A stretch of 64,000 nucleotides of DNA from Welwitschia mirabilis (Eukaryota; Gnetophyta; Gnetopsida; Welwitschiales), in the NCBI GenBank assembly GCA_051453625.1, contig JBOZIK010000001.1, positions 238,265,211-238,329,210 of the forward strand, read 5' to 3'. A program made the position numbers and the translations under genes. This document shows positions 49,816 to 60,729 of this stretch, one piece after another. The notes below the pieces were generated by a model. The model did not search any database and was not told the DNA's origin. It saw only the letters and a program-made list of their open reading frames with translations. How positions within the stretch are numbered: the stretch's first letter is position 1; each line of letters opens with the position of its first letter.

Positions 49816-49890
<75 letters not shown>
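49816..49890 (+). repeat. (GA)n microsatellite, at least 75 bp, running into a gap
   Basis: An almost pure AG run with one AA interruption, cut by a 370-N gap (49891-50260), so its real length is unknown. It occupies the position of the purine-rich tracts in the other Athila-like copies. The open frames with Arg-Glu repeats are artefacts of this run. Confidence 0.95.
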
Positions 49891-50260
49891 NNNNNNNNNN
49901 NNNNNNNNNNNNNNNNNNNNNNNNNNNNNNNNNNNNNNNNNNNNNNNNNNNNNNNNNNNNNNNNNNNNNNNNNNNNNNNNNNNNNNNNNNNNNNNNNNNN
50001 NNNNNNNNNNNNNNNNNNNNNNNNNNNNNNNNNNNNNNNNNNNNNNNNNNNNNNNNNNNNNNNNNNNNNNNNNNNNNNNNNNNNNNNNNNNNNNNNNNNN
50101 NNNNNNNNNNNNNNNNNNNNNNNNNNNNNNNNNNNNNNNNNNNNNNNNNNNNNNNNNNNNNNNNNNNNNNNNNNNNNNNNNNNNNNNNNNNNNNNNNNNN
50201 NNNNNNNNNNNNNNNNNNNNNNNNNNNNNNNNNNNNNNNNNNNNNNNNNNNNNNNNNNNN

Positions 50261-51985
50261 TTTAGTTCTTTACTTTATTAATTCAGTTGTTTTCATACTT
50301 TTTCATCTTTATCTAGGACATTATAATTTAGTAGTTTCCTTATTGTTACTTATGACATTTCCTTTAATATTACATTAATTTTCTTTTATCATTTTAATTA
50401 AACAATAATATTTTATGCTTCATGATTTTTATAAGATTTCTTTGTATCTTTTAGAGTTCTATACTTTTCTTTATTTATTTTTTCTTTACTTTGAGCACAT
50501 TTGCTTAGTATTTTTTATTAGGTTTCAACTATGTAGTATGTTTTTGCTGCTCTATTTTTCATTTATTTTGAGTTTTTCTCATCATCCTAGTTTATTAAGG
50601 CTCTTCATCATTTTTTGTTTTTTAAAACCTTTTGATACATTCTATTACTGTTACGTTGAGATTTAATCCNNNNNNNNNNNNNNNNNNNNNNNNNNNNNNN
50701 NNNNNNNNNNNNNNNNNNNNNNNNNNNNNNNNNNNNNNNNNNNNNNNNNNNNNNNNNNNNNNNNNNNNNTTTTTTCTTTACTTTTAGCACATTTGTTTAG
50801 TATTTTTTATTAGGTTTCAACCTATGTAGTATGTTTTTGTTGCTCTATTTTTCATTTATTTTGAGTTTTTCTCATCATCCTAATTTATCAAGACTCTTCA
50901 TCATTTTTTGTTTTTTAAAACCTTTTGATACATTCTATTACTGTTACATTGAGATTTAATCCTAACTTGTTTGGCTAACATTTTTTTTTTGAGAACTTTT
51001 TTAAAGTTTTATCATTTATCTTATTGTCTAGATGATATTGGGGATGACACCGATTTTTTCTGACATTTGTCTTAGGGTTGTTATCCAAATGATGCAAGTA
51101 GATGATAGTAAAATAAAACCATAGTTTCAACTATTTCTCCTCATTTATCTTCCATTCTCTATTATTTTTGCTCATTCTTTCAAGATATGATAGTGTCTCT
51201 AATCCCTACTGATGTATTAGAACTTATCCCCAGCAAATTCATCTACCAGATTTCTAGGTTTTAGTGAATTTCTAAAAATAAGATATGCTTTTCTCTCCTT
51301 TGTTTTTTTAACTTTTTTAATCATTTCTCAACTTTTGATGCATAGATTACATGTATGTTATTTAATTTTTGAGCTCTTTGATTAAGAACTTACAGATTTG
51401 ATTTTGCCATGTATTTTAAAAGATATGACAAATTGTGGATTTAATGAGGTAGAATTAGGCTTTTAACTTTAAAACTCATTTTCTCACAAACTATAAGTTA
51501 AAACATAATAATTATTTAGAATAAATTTATTATTATAATGTGCTCTATATTTCTAATGGATTAGATTTTTCATTTTAACACTTTTATTTTTTACCTTATG
51601 TGGGGCTCGCCTAAAATACAATTTTTAACTTTGCATGCATTTCACACTTTTCTTCACGTGACTAGGTAATATGGGAGGTATTAAAACTTTTAAGGGAGGG
51701 TAAGACATATTTTCACAGATTTTACACATTTTTAAACTAATTTTTAGGGTCATCTCAAGCATCCATGCAACATATTTTAGCTATATCCACCNNNNNNNNN
51801 NNNNNNNNNNNNNNNNNNNNNNNNNNNNNNNNNNNNNNNNNNNNNNNNNNNNNNNNNNNNNNNNNNNNNNNNNNNNNNNNNNNNNNNNNNNTCAAGCATC
51901 CACGCAACATATTTTAGCTATATCCACCAGATCACATGTGACATATTGCATATTTATGAGTGAGTAGATTACATGCATGTAAATC
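50261..51985 (+). other. spacer between pol and 3' reading frame, element 3
   Basis: T-rich. Gaps at 50670-50769 and 51792-51891 are flanked by near-repeats (about 190 and 37 bp), so the spacer is shorter than shown. Module copies near 51020-51053 and 51076-51108. The open frame at 50415-50666 is T-rich and hydrophobic by composition; with the duplicate at 50770 onwards broken, it is not convincing as a gene. Confidence 0.5.
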
Positions 51986-53200
51986 TAGATAGGTTGAGGC
52001 TGAGGCCAAAGCTATTGAGTAGGAGCTAGGCCCACTAGCACCACCATAGGTTGAGTGTGCAGAGCTGATACATCCCCCACCTTGACATGTTAAATTTCTC
52101 ACTATCTAGATAACTACTATTCTTGTTGAGAGATAGTTCAGGGATTTCATGATCTGATTAGAGCCATAGGTAGATCAGAGGCTTAAAGGCTTAAAGCTTT
52201 GATGAATCTTAGATGCACATGGGGCATACTATGTATCTGAGACCAGGAAATTCTATGACATCATGCACATAGAATCATACACCACTTCCTGTGGATAGCT
52301 GGTAGACATGATTGTGGCAATGATCCAAGTCCATGAGATTGTAGTCCTTTCAAATTACATTACAGTAGTGATAAATCATATTGGTATTGGAAATGTTCAT
52401 TTATATTTAACTAGTGGGATGGAAAAATATCATACATATGACACAACATTAGATATACCAGTGGATTTGACATTAAATAGATGGGGTATTTTGATGGCGT
52501 AGTTGACTCCTACCTATCAAACTTTGCACAGAGGCCTGATTCACAACATTAGCCCATATTTTAATAACAGTTATGCCATGGTGACTCAATTGTAGATATT
52601 GATAGTATTTAGGCAGGATAAGTAGAAGGACTTACTTACATTTATATGGAGAAGAATTAGGTCTATGTTAGAGGCATGACAACTATAGGCTTTAGGATAT
52701 ATATTCCTTCTCTTAGTTATGTTTGGATACTTTGGTATACTACAGCCTATAGGCAAGTATTAATTCATGCAAATATATAATTTATCTCGTTACCTATGAG
52801 ACATGAACATACAGGTACCAAGAGAGGTAGAGAGACCTCAGATTTAGAGACCTGTGGATGGTGCTTCACTTGAGTAGATTTAGATCCTTTTTACAAAGAT
52901 CACTAAGACTATCAGAGGCACGATAGATCAAGACACCTCTACATTAGAGTTGAGGATTCAAATTATTGGGAGGAGAGTAAAGCACATTGAGAAGTAGCTT
53001 GTGAATGTGTGACAGTGCATTCTATGAATGAAACATAGTGTGATGATGGATCTCCTAGAGATGGTATAAGTAGAAGGAGATGAGATCATGTGAAGTATTA
53101 TAACATCACTAAACCATCATTTTCATACTTATCCTCAGCATCCTCCCTCTTCTCCTCCTACACCTAAGCATGCCACCCACTAGGAGTTCATCATGACTCA
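51986..53200 (+). pseudogene. 3' reading frame of element 3, plant-transposon-protein-like
   Basis: One frame can be followed from about 51993 to 52890 with stops only at codons one transition from Gln, Arg or Trp. Visible pieces: ERXFRDFMI with X a stop, VDQRLKGLKL, GAYYVSETRKFYDIMHIESY, MIQVHEIVVLSNYITVVINH (62-codon open part at 52308-52502), then LTPTYQTLHRGLIHNISPYF and WRRIRSMLEA. A charged helical part near 52900-53060 and a Pro/Ser-rich tail (QHPPSSPPTPK) near 53145 follow. Order and landmarks resemble the 'putative plant transposon protein' family found 3' of pol in Athila-like elements. Its role is unknown; it sits where env-like genes sit, but I see no membrane segment or signal peptide. 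Confidence 0.5.
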
Positions 53201-53257
53201 ATGAGGGCAGTGACTTTTCATTGTATTTTTTATCTTTTCCTCCATATATTATACAAA

Positions 53258-53940
53258 NNNNNNNNNNNNNNNNNNNNNNNNNNNNNNNNNNNNNNNNNNN
53301 NNNNNNNNNNNNNNNNNNNNNNNNNNNNNNNNNNNNNNNNNNNNNNNNNNNNNNNNNNNNNNNNNNNNNNNNNNNNNNNNNNNNNNNNNNNNNNNNNNNN
53401 NNNNNNNNNNNNNNNNNNNNNNNNNNNNNNNNNNNNNNNNNNNNNNNNNNNNNNNNNNNNNNNNNNNNNNNNNNNNNNNNNNNNNNNNNNNNNNNNNNNN
53501 NNNNNNNNNNNNNNNNNNNNNNNNNNNNNNNNNNNNNNNNNNNNNNNNNNNNNNNNNNNNNNNNNNNNNNNNNNNNNNNNNNNNNNNNNNNNNNNNNNNN
53601 NNNNNNNNNNNNNNNNNNNNNNNNNNNNNNNNNNNNNNNNNNNNNNNNNNNNNNNNNNNNNNNNNNNNNNNNNNNNNNNNNNNNNNNNNNNNNNNNNNNN
53701 NNNNNNNNNNNNNNNNNNNNNNNNNNNNNNNNNNNNNNNNNNNNNNNNNNNNNNNNNNNNNNNNNNNNNNNNNNNNNNNNNNNNNNNNNNNNNNNNNNNN
53801 NNNNNNNNNNNNNNNNNNNNNNNNNNNNNNNNNNNNNNNNNNNNNNNNNNNNNNNNNNNNNNNNNNNNNNNNNNNNNNNNNNNNNNNNNNNNNNNNNNNN
53901 NNNNNNNNNNNNNNNNNNNNNNNNNNNNNNNNNNNNNNNN
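53258..53940. other. assembly gap, 683 N
   Basis: Hides the polypurine tract and the first part of the 3' LTR of element 3. Open frames reported across it are meaningless. Confidence 0.95.
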
Positions 53941-55050
53941 TATAATATTTCCTATTTAAAGAAAAAATCTTACAAACAAAGAGGATAATGTAACATATGG
54001 AAAACTCTAAAAAATCCTATCATCCCCCTCATCATATGGATGACTGTACAGATGATAACATACTTAAGATAAGGAGGATGCTGACTAGATTAATTTAGTA
54101 ACTGACATGGAACTCTTATGAGATGTATTAGCTCTTCTGATGTTTAGATGACTAGTAAGATGACATCTAAAATAAATTCTTTATCAAACTTCATTAAACT
54201 CTGTCCATTTATCTCATAGTCCCTTGTATGATTATTAGGGTTGTTCATGCACCTATTAGTCTTTTTTTATTTTAAAATCTATTTTGTAATGAATACCTCC
54301 TCCATTCTTAACTCTACTCTCATATTCATTTACACTAGAAATTCTCACAATAGGATATTGAAGGACTAGAGATTCATTTATTATTATTATAGAGAGATTT
54401 CTTCCTTAATATTGGGTTGTGTATCCTTCATTGAGGTGTTATTACTTTGTAACATGGATCTTAATTCTCTTTTAAATCAAAACTCTATTTTTCTTTTTAT
54501 ATCTTTTATTTTGCACATATTCCTTATGATTTATGTTTTTACTAATTCTATGACAACTTCTTTGATGATATAGATCATGAGAACAACCTTTGTTAAGGTT
54601 AACATTATTAGTTTAGATGCATTACATTCCCTTTCTTAGATTAACTTTGTATCATTTTCATATTTTATTTGATGTACCTAATAGCTTATATTGGTCTTGA
54701 TTTGGTGACGAATTTTCTGAATTGATCTAGATTATATAGGGCTGATCTCTATGATAGGTTGATTTGGTAATTAGATGAGAGTTTCATTTATTCTATACTT
54801 TTATTTCATTTTCATAATGTATTTTCATTATTATTTTTGCATTGTTATTTTGTTATACTTTAATGATACATAGTTTTGTTTTTGAAATTAATTCTCTTTT
54901 TTCTCACTTGTGCCTTCAATAAGAATGTGACATTTGGGTCACTCCCATCTATGTTATTGTGTTATGTTGTGTAATATATATATATATATATATTTGTTAT
55001 TAACAAATCTTTTTGAGAATGTAATGTTTTCATAACTATGCATTGTAACA
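53941..55050 (+). repeat. 3' LTR of element 3, 5' end in gap
   Basis: Aligns with 42281-43387, including the module at 54015-54051 (CTATCATCCCCCTCATCATA) and the AT run (54977-54993), ending TGCATTGTAACA. Divergence from the 5' LTR is visible every few bases. Confidence 0.8.
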
Positions 55051-55338
55051 ATTAGATTCTAGATTTTTAACTTATGTAAACACACTTCTTTTTCTTTATT
55101 TTGCTTTTTATATTAGGGATTATTTTAAGAAGATCAAGCAAATTTATCTTTCTTCTTCCATTTTCATGCCTTTGGAATCCCTTTCTAAAATCAATTCTTA
55201 TAGTTTTCATCTTTTTTGTAATGAAGAAAGTGGCTTGTATTATTTTTCAGCAAGTATATACTAATCACATAATTGATTTTCTCCTCTTCTAAAGTGGTAC
55301 TATATATATATTTCTCATTGTTATCTTTCTTTGATGCT
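55051..55338. other. unassigned T-rich DNA
   Basis: Right flank of element 3. No recognised feature; overlapping open frames on both strands look like chance in T-rich sequence. Confidence 0.4.
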
Positions 55339-55506
55339 ATAGATAAAAGTTCATGTAGATACTTCTTTAAAGACCTCTTATTATAAAGGAAATGATAAAC
55401 CCTTTTCATTACTAAGTTCTTCTCCTATTTCTATCTTTAATCATGTGAAGGAGGAAGAAAAATGTTTTATTTTTGTGATTTCTCATCATCACAAATATTA
55501 TGTTAA
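55339..55506 (+). other. possible exon-like segment, 56 codons, unrecognised
   Basis: Open in one frame from an AG acceptor-like end (TTGATGCTATAG) to AAG/GTATCA, a fair donor. It reads IKVHVDTSLKTSYYKGNDKP, continuing with a Ser-rich part, then NHVKEEEKCFIFVISHHHKY. No family was recognised. Composition is less T-rich than the surroundings. It could be a host exon, part of an old transposon, or chance. Confidence 0.25.
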
Positions 55507-55626
55507 GGTATCAACTTATCAAATTTTTATTTTCTATTTTTAGTTGATATTAATTTAAATAATTCATAAAATTCATCTAAAATTTACTATAGGAAGATAA
55601 ATAATTTCTTTTTCAACTCTAGTTGA

Positions 55627-56180
55627 CATGAAGAAAAAGTTAAGTGTGGATGAATATAAGAGTATTCATTTTCATGCTAAAGTAAGTAATCATGTTAACT
55701 TGCCTTCATTAATAGGATTATCAATTCCATTTACATCTAAGTTGAAAGAGGATTAACCCAGTGGAATAATCGATGTTGATGTGTTTATGTAGGTTATAGG
55801 GTTTTTTTATCATGCCTATCTAAATATAGTTCTTTATCATATAGCAATTCCCCATTCTCCTTCTTTAACATCACCTGCACTAATTCTTTTNNNNNNNNNN
55901 ATCTACTTTTAGCATTGATTGAACTCTTCCTAGTTCTATCCCTAATCTAAATCCAAAGATCTAAGATTTAATATCCTAAATTAATTAAATTAAATAGTTC
56001 AAAGATCTAATCTTTTAATAAGATACTGAGCATTCTCATCATGATGATGTCTTTCATTTGGTGGATCCTTCATGGAATCTTATCCACTAAGTTGGAAGTA
56101 CTACACTACATGGAGTGACACAACATGTGCCAGTTAGAATCTTCCAAAGTATTTTTCAAAACTTAAAGGTATGTAGCATC
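55627..56180 (+). pseudogene. decayed coding segment, unrecognised
   Basis: From ATG 55627 the frame reads MKKKLSVDEYKSIHFHAKVS, then NHVNLPSLIGLSIPFTSKLK, with only two stops (TAA, TAG, both one transition from Gln) up to the 10-N gap at 55891. A likely continuation includes DDVFHLVDPSWNLIH and VGSTTLHGVTQHVPVRIFQ near 56040-56160, ending at AAAGGTATGT, a donor-like site. The pattern of stops is the same as in the retroelements, so this is probably a transposon-borne gene rather than a host gene. Function unknown. Confidence 0.4.
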
Positions 56181-58117
56181 AACCATTTAACTTTTTCTAT
56201 GCTATAAAAATTCCATATGATTTTTTATATTTAATAGCATTTATTATAGGTAGAGTTGAACTTCATGCATTTAGAGAGTTAATCCATTTAGAGTAATTAA
56301 ACTTAGACAGAGGACGTAATTTCTACATTAGCATAAAAGAAAGCTCACTTCACTCATCTAGAGTGGGTTTTGAGTTTTTTAGCTTTCATGCCCTTAAGCA
56401 TTAATCCATGTTTTACTTTGAGAAATGGTATTCTAAGAAATATTTAGATTCATTATATTATTTTATATTAGATTTTTCCTTTATATTAGACTTATGATAG
56501 GAAATTTCACTTACAATAAGATTGATGTTACTTGATCATGTATCTCTTATGAAACCATCCAAGCATTAATGCTTATATAATAATCATCTTTAGTGCTTCT
56601 AATAGATAATCCAAAATCTCATCCATCTCATAGAATAAATTATTAATTCCTTAAAACTTATTATCAACCTATTTTATTCTAGCTTTATTTCATAAGACTC
56701 ACTAATCATCCATCTCGATCCTTTTACTATATGTTTTTAAGACTTAATGACCTTAGTTCATGACTTTAACAATTAATATGATAATAAGTGATCTTTTCAT
56801 CATTCCAAGTTTTGGCTAATATTATATGCACTTATGTTTTCCAAGAGAATGTTAATTTTATTTTAAATTATGTTGTTAAGATTTGAATTTACTTAAGGTC
56901 TTCAATTTGGAATAATGAATGAAAAGGTGGAATTTTTGCTTTCATGTTGTATCCTTAGTTTTCATGCATTGATGGAAAAAATATTATTTTTTATTAGATT
57001 AATGAGGTAATAACCACTCCAACATGCATATAAAAAATTATGAATATTAGAAAGAATATATAAAAAATTAAATCTCTTTTCTAAAATCACTTTTTCATTT
57101 TTTATCACTTTTACTAGGTTTATGTAACTACATCGGGGACATGAATGCTTATTAATAATTTAACTTTAATAGTCTATGTATAATTCATTCACGTGCATTG
57201 GGGCTACAAACAATTACTAGTAATGCAACACTGAATTATTTATGCACAACATACTTAACTCTATTTGAAGAAAGTGCCATAACACTAGATTCTCAATGAG
57301 ATTAAAGTGGTTTAAACAAGAGTACTTATGATGGTAGAAAGATAAAAAACAAAAAGAAAATTAAAATGAGAATTAGAGATATTTTATGATTTTTTTTAAC
57401 AATTATACTTAATATTTGTTACTACTTTTGAATTTTCATAAGTATATTTTTTCAATACCTTGCTTATGTGACATTTAGATCCATGAAACAAAGTTAAACA
57501 TTATAAAATTTCAATAAATAAGGCCATTAGCTAAGGTAGTTTTTTATTCTATTCGTAAGTTGCATGATAAAGTCTTAGTTACATTTTCACTCACTTAGTA
57601 TTCCATTCATTTCACTTACACTTGCATTCATCTTTTTATCTGAAGACAAATCATACTTGAATATACATTTGTGTTTGTTATGATGAAATTTTCCATTTTG
57701 TGAATTATAGTAAGACTAGATTATTCTAGATTTTCATTGAAATCAAATAGTCCTTAGCTTAGTCTTCATTCATTTTCCATCTTGTTTGATACTTCTTGCA
57801 TCATATTTAGTTTTGATTCTTTATCTTCTTAGGTATTTATCTTTTATTTTCTTTTATTACTTTCATCTACAATAATCATTTTTGGATCTCCATCACTTAG
57901 CCATTTCTTACAAGAGTCTCTTTTTACCTTATGCATTATTTTAGGCATTTTTCATTTCATATTTTCTTTTCAATTACTTTGCATTATTATTCTTTTTTTT
58001 TCTAGTTTTAATAAAATAACATGAAATAAAAAATCTATATACCATGTTTGCATTATTTTCAAATTTTGCATTCAATTTTTATCTTTTCAAATTTCAAGGA
58101 CAACATTTAACTTTTAT
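56181..58117. other. unassigned A/T-rich DNA
   Basis: No coding or RNA feature recognised. The last part (57960-58117) is T-rich and leads to CAAGGACAACATTTAACTTT, which resembles the sequence just before a Gypsy 3' LTR. Confidence 0.4.
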
Positions 58118-59000
58118 TAGAGGTAGGGCATTTACACTTTAGAACTATTTTTAATGCCTTATTTTTTAAAAATTAGCCACAATTTTTTAAGTTTTTATCA
58201 TTTTCACATTATGCTTAAATGTTTTTACATAGAAAGTTTTTATGTTAATCATCTCTATCACACATTCTTGCTATGTGACTACCAAAAGTTTGATTGAGGG
58301 TGTAATAACATGTAAAAATTAAAATTTACCTTAAGTATATCAATCCATTTTAGCATAAGTAAAGGTATTAATTTAACTATATTATCATAAAAATATGTCT
58401 TCTATCATTTTTTATTCCATATGTGAACTTATGCTTTTATCCATAATGTTTTTAAGTTTTTAGTCATGTTTTGGAACATATGTATAAAGATGAATTCAAT
58501 TCTACATAAAGAAGTAGTTGCACTAGAGACATGTGGCACTGGCACTAATTGGTGAAAGAATCTTGCTCTAAGACCCTTGTTTCAGACTCCATGACAATCC
58601 ACATTATTTTTGGCATTAGGGCTAAGTTGGTAACAACATCTAGATATTTTACCAATCACCACTAAGATGAATATTTTAATCACTTCACTAATTTCCACAA
58701 GATGAAGATTTTAATCATTCTTTCAAATACTAGAAGATGAAGATTTGAATTACTCCACTAAATGCTAAAATATGGAACTACAAGCACTCCATGAAATGCT
58801 AAAAGATTACCTCAACCATCACACAAAATACTAGAAGACAAAGAATTCCAACTACTTCAATCTCAATTTTCACTATAAGAAGTCCTAGTGCTCTACTTTA
58901 TGAGAGAATTCATTCTTAGAGGATTCATGCTTAGAGAAGGACTGACTTGTAAAGCCTTAAATTTCTATAGTTGAAAATTTTCATAAACTTAACACTCTAA
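58118..59000 (+). repeat. LTR-like region with minisatellite and TATA-like box
   Basis: Possible polypurine tract TTAGAGGTAGGGCA at 58118-58131, then about 500 bp of U3-like sequence, the 35-bp minisatellite, a TATA-like CTATAAGA at 58872-58879, and a leader-like stretch to about 59000. No second LTR or pol was found, so it may be a solo LTR or a fragment. Confidence 0.35.
58654..58885. repeat. 35-bp minisatellite, about 6.5 copies
   Basis: Unit starts at 58654 (partial), 58678, 58713, 58748, 58783, 58815 and 58850. Units share AATCACTCCACTAAATNCTA then AGATGAAGATTT. One unit is 32 bp. Confidence 0.75.
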
Positions 59001-59116
59001 TTCTAAAGACTTAGGGATAAAAACAATATTCTTTTGGAATTTAACTAGGCATTCATGTCAACTTAATATAAAAGAAGCTAGAAAGAAATTTTATCTCAAC
59101 TTCTATTTTGCACCCC

Positions 59117-59173
59117 TTTTTTTTTTTTTTTTTAAAGATAAGCATTCAACCTAAGAAGTAGTTTTTTTTTTTT
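59117..59173. repeat. two T runs
   Basis: 17 T at 59117-59133 and 12 T at 59162-59173. On the minus strand these could be poly(A) remnants of a retroposon, but no body was identified beside them. Confidence 0.6.
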
Positions 59174-59394
59174 AAGATACTTTAACTTCCATCCTAATAC
59201 AAATTATTGTCTTTCTCTTATAAGGCTACAAATGCATTTTAAGCTTCTAGTAGCTAACACGATTTTGAAAGGAGGAAGCTACACATATATTTCATGCACA
59301 TAATAGCCAACAAGAATTCTTGAAGAAGTATTTAAATTAAGGTAGATTGAACTAATAATATAATTTATTTAGTTACTACATTACAAAATAAATA

Positions 59395-59475
59395 ATATCA
59401 TTTATGCCCTTATTAGAAATTGAACGTGGTACCACACCTTTACTAACTAGTCTATGAACTAATTTTGTGAATTAT
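59395..59475 (-). mobile_element. possible tRNA-derived SINE head
   Basis: On the minus strand a box A-like TAGACTAGTTAGTAA (59454-59440) is followed 30 nt on by a box B-like CGTTCAATTTC (59426-59416), then AATAAGGGCATAAATGATA. Both boxes carry C-to-T or G-to-A differences from the internal promoter consensus. No target duplication or tail was confirmed. Confidence 0.3.
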
Positions 59476-60560
59476 TTCATCTATAATATTTTTGAATTGA
59501 AAGCTATAACAAAAAGTGAATATGGTACCTAATTCAAAGATGAAAAATATAATATACATAAGTGTAGTTGATGCATCATTTAATAACATGAGTGACATAT
59601 GCATAAATAGAGCATGAAGTCAAAAGATTAGGGAAGATAGTATTGTTTGGGAACAAACATTGTGCAAACACTTGTGCAATAATCATAATGTAGCTTAGAG
59701 AAATGTGATTGAAGAATGTATTCTAAAGAGAATATGAAATCATAGATATTAAAGGGATTAAAAATCATGGTCTAATAAGAAACATCGATAGAATAACATG
59801 TGATCTGCATTTAAGGATGCACTGTGGAAGGAGGCCATGTGAAATTACATTGCAAAACTAATTGCTAATACTTATTCATTTAAGGGGGTAACACGGAAGA
59901 GCACTTAATCTACATTTTAAGATTAAGGGAAAATGCTCAAGAGAGGAGAAAGATCAAGGGATTTTAGTAATAACCAAATGTGGTGCATAGATCTACGATG
60001 TTGAGGTAAGTGTTTTTTTATGTTAATAAATAAGGATATAGTTCTAGGTCGACAAAGCATGAGGAAGAGGGAATCATGCATATCCAATAAAATCTAAGTG
60101 CAATTAGGAAAGACTTAATAATGTATGAAAGTAGTGTTAAGATGGTGTAATTCACATTATAGTGATGCAAAAAGAAGCGACGCATCATGATAAGAAAAGT
60201 AGGAATGAAGATCATTACTGCAAATTATAGCATTGGCTTCCATTACCTAAGAATTCTAGTCAATTATTTCAATGACATCTAGTGCAAACCTCATGTATAT
60301 TGGTTCTTCACCCTGAACTACAAGCACTGCAGTGATTGCTTCATGGTGGTTTTCTTCTATGTGCACAACTCACATAACTAACTAAAAAGCTATAGTAAAT
60401 ATACTTTATCCTCAAGTGAAACAGTAAGACATCAGTAAATGTTTAATAGTGTAACAATAACGGTTTCTTGGTAATAATTGGTAGCCCAGTGGTTTAATTC
60501 TTAATGGACTCACTAGACCATTTTAAAATAAATTTTAAGTACATAATTTAGCTCTATTTT
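59476..60560. other. unassigned DNA, slightly less A/T-rich
   Basis: Contains a strong donor-like GAG/GTAAGTGT at 60004-60011 and an isolated box A-like TAGCCCAGTGG at 60482-60492, but no exon, acceptor or box B that would make either convincing. It ends in a 169-N gap (60561-60729). Confidence 0.4.
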
Positions 60561-60729
60561 NNNNNNNNNNNNNNNNNNNNNNNNNNNNNNNNNNNNNNNN
60601 NNNNNNNNNNNNNNNNNNNNNNNNNNNNNNNNNNNNNNNNNNNNNNNNNNNNNNNNNNNNNNNNNNNNNNNNNNNNNNNNNNNNNNNNNNNNNNNNNNNN
60701 NNNNNNNNNNNNNNNNNNNNNNNNNNNNN

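Larger units (their letters stand above)
42123..55050 (+). mobile_element. Athila-like element 3, all domains present
   Basis: 5' LTR, tRNA-Asp-type primer site, leader, gag, protease, RT, RNase H, integrase, an additional 3' reading frame and 3' LTR. Flanks CTCAG (42118-42122) and ATTAG (55051-55055) are only a partial match, so the target duplication is uncertain. The start of the 3' LTR is hidden in a 683-N gap. All reading frames are broken. Confidence 0.8.

Noticed and set aside
49782-50378. Long open frames with Arg-Glu repeats
   Set aside because: They consist of a (GA)n run plus a 370-N gap.
55191-55409. 72-codon minus-strand open frame rich in Lys and Tyr
   Set aside because: Typical chance frame in T-rich DNA; it overlaps the exon-like segment on the other strand and shows no motif.
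60482-60492. TAGCCCAGTGG as a tRNA gene or SINE box A
   Set aside because: No box B-like sequence or cloverleaf potential follows before the gap.
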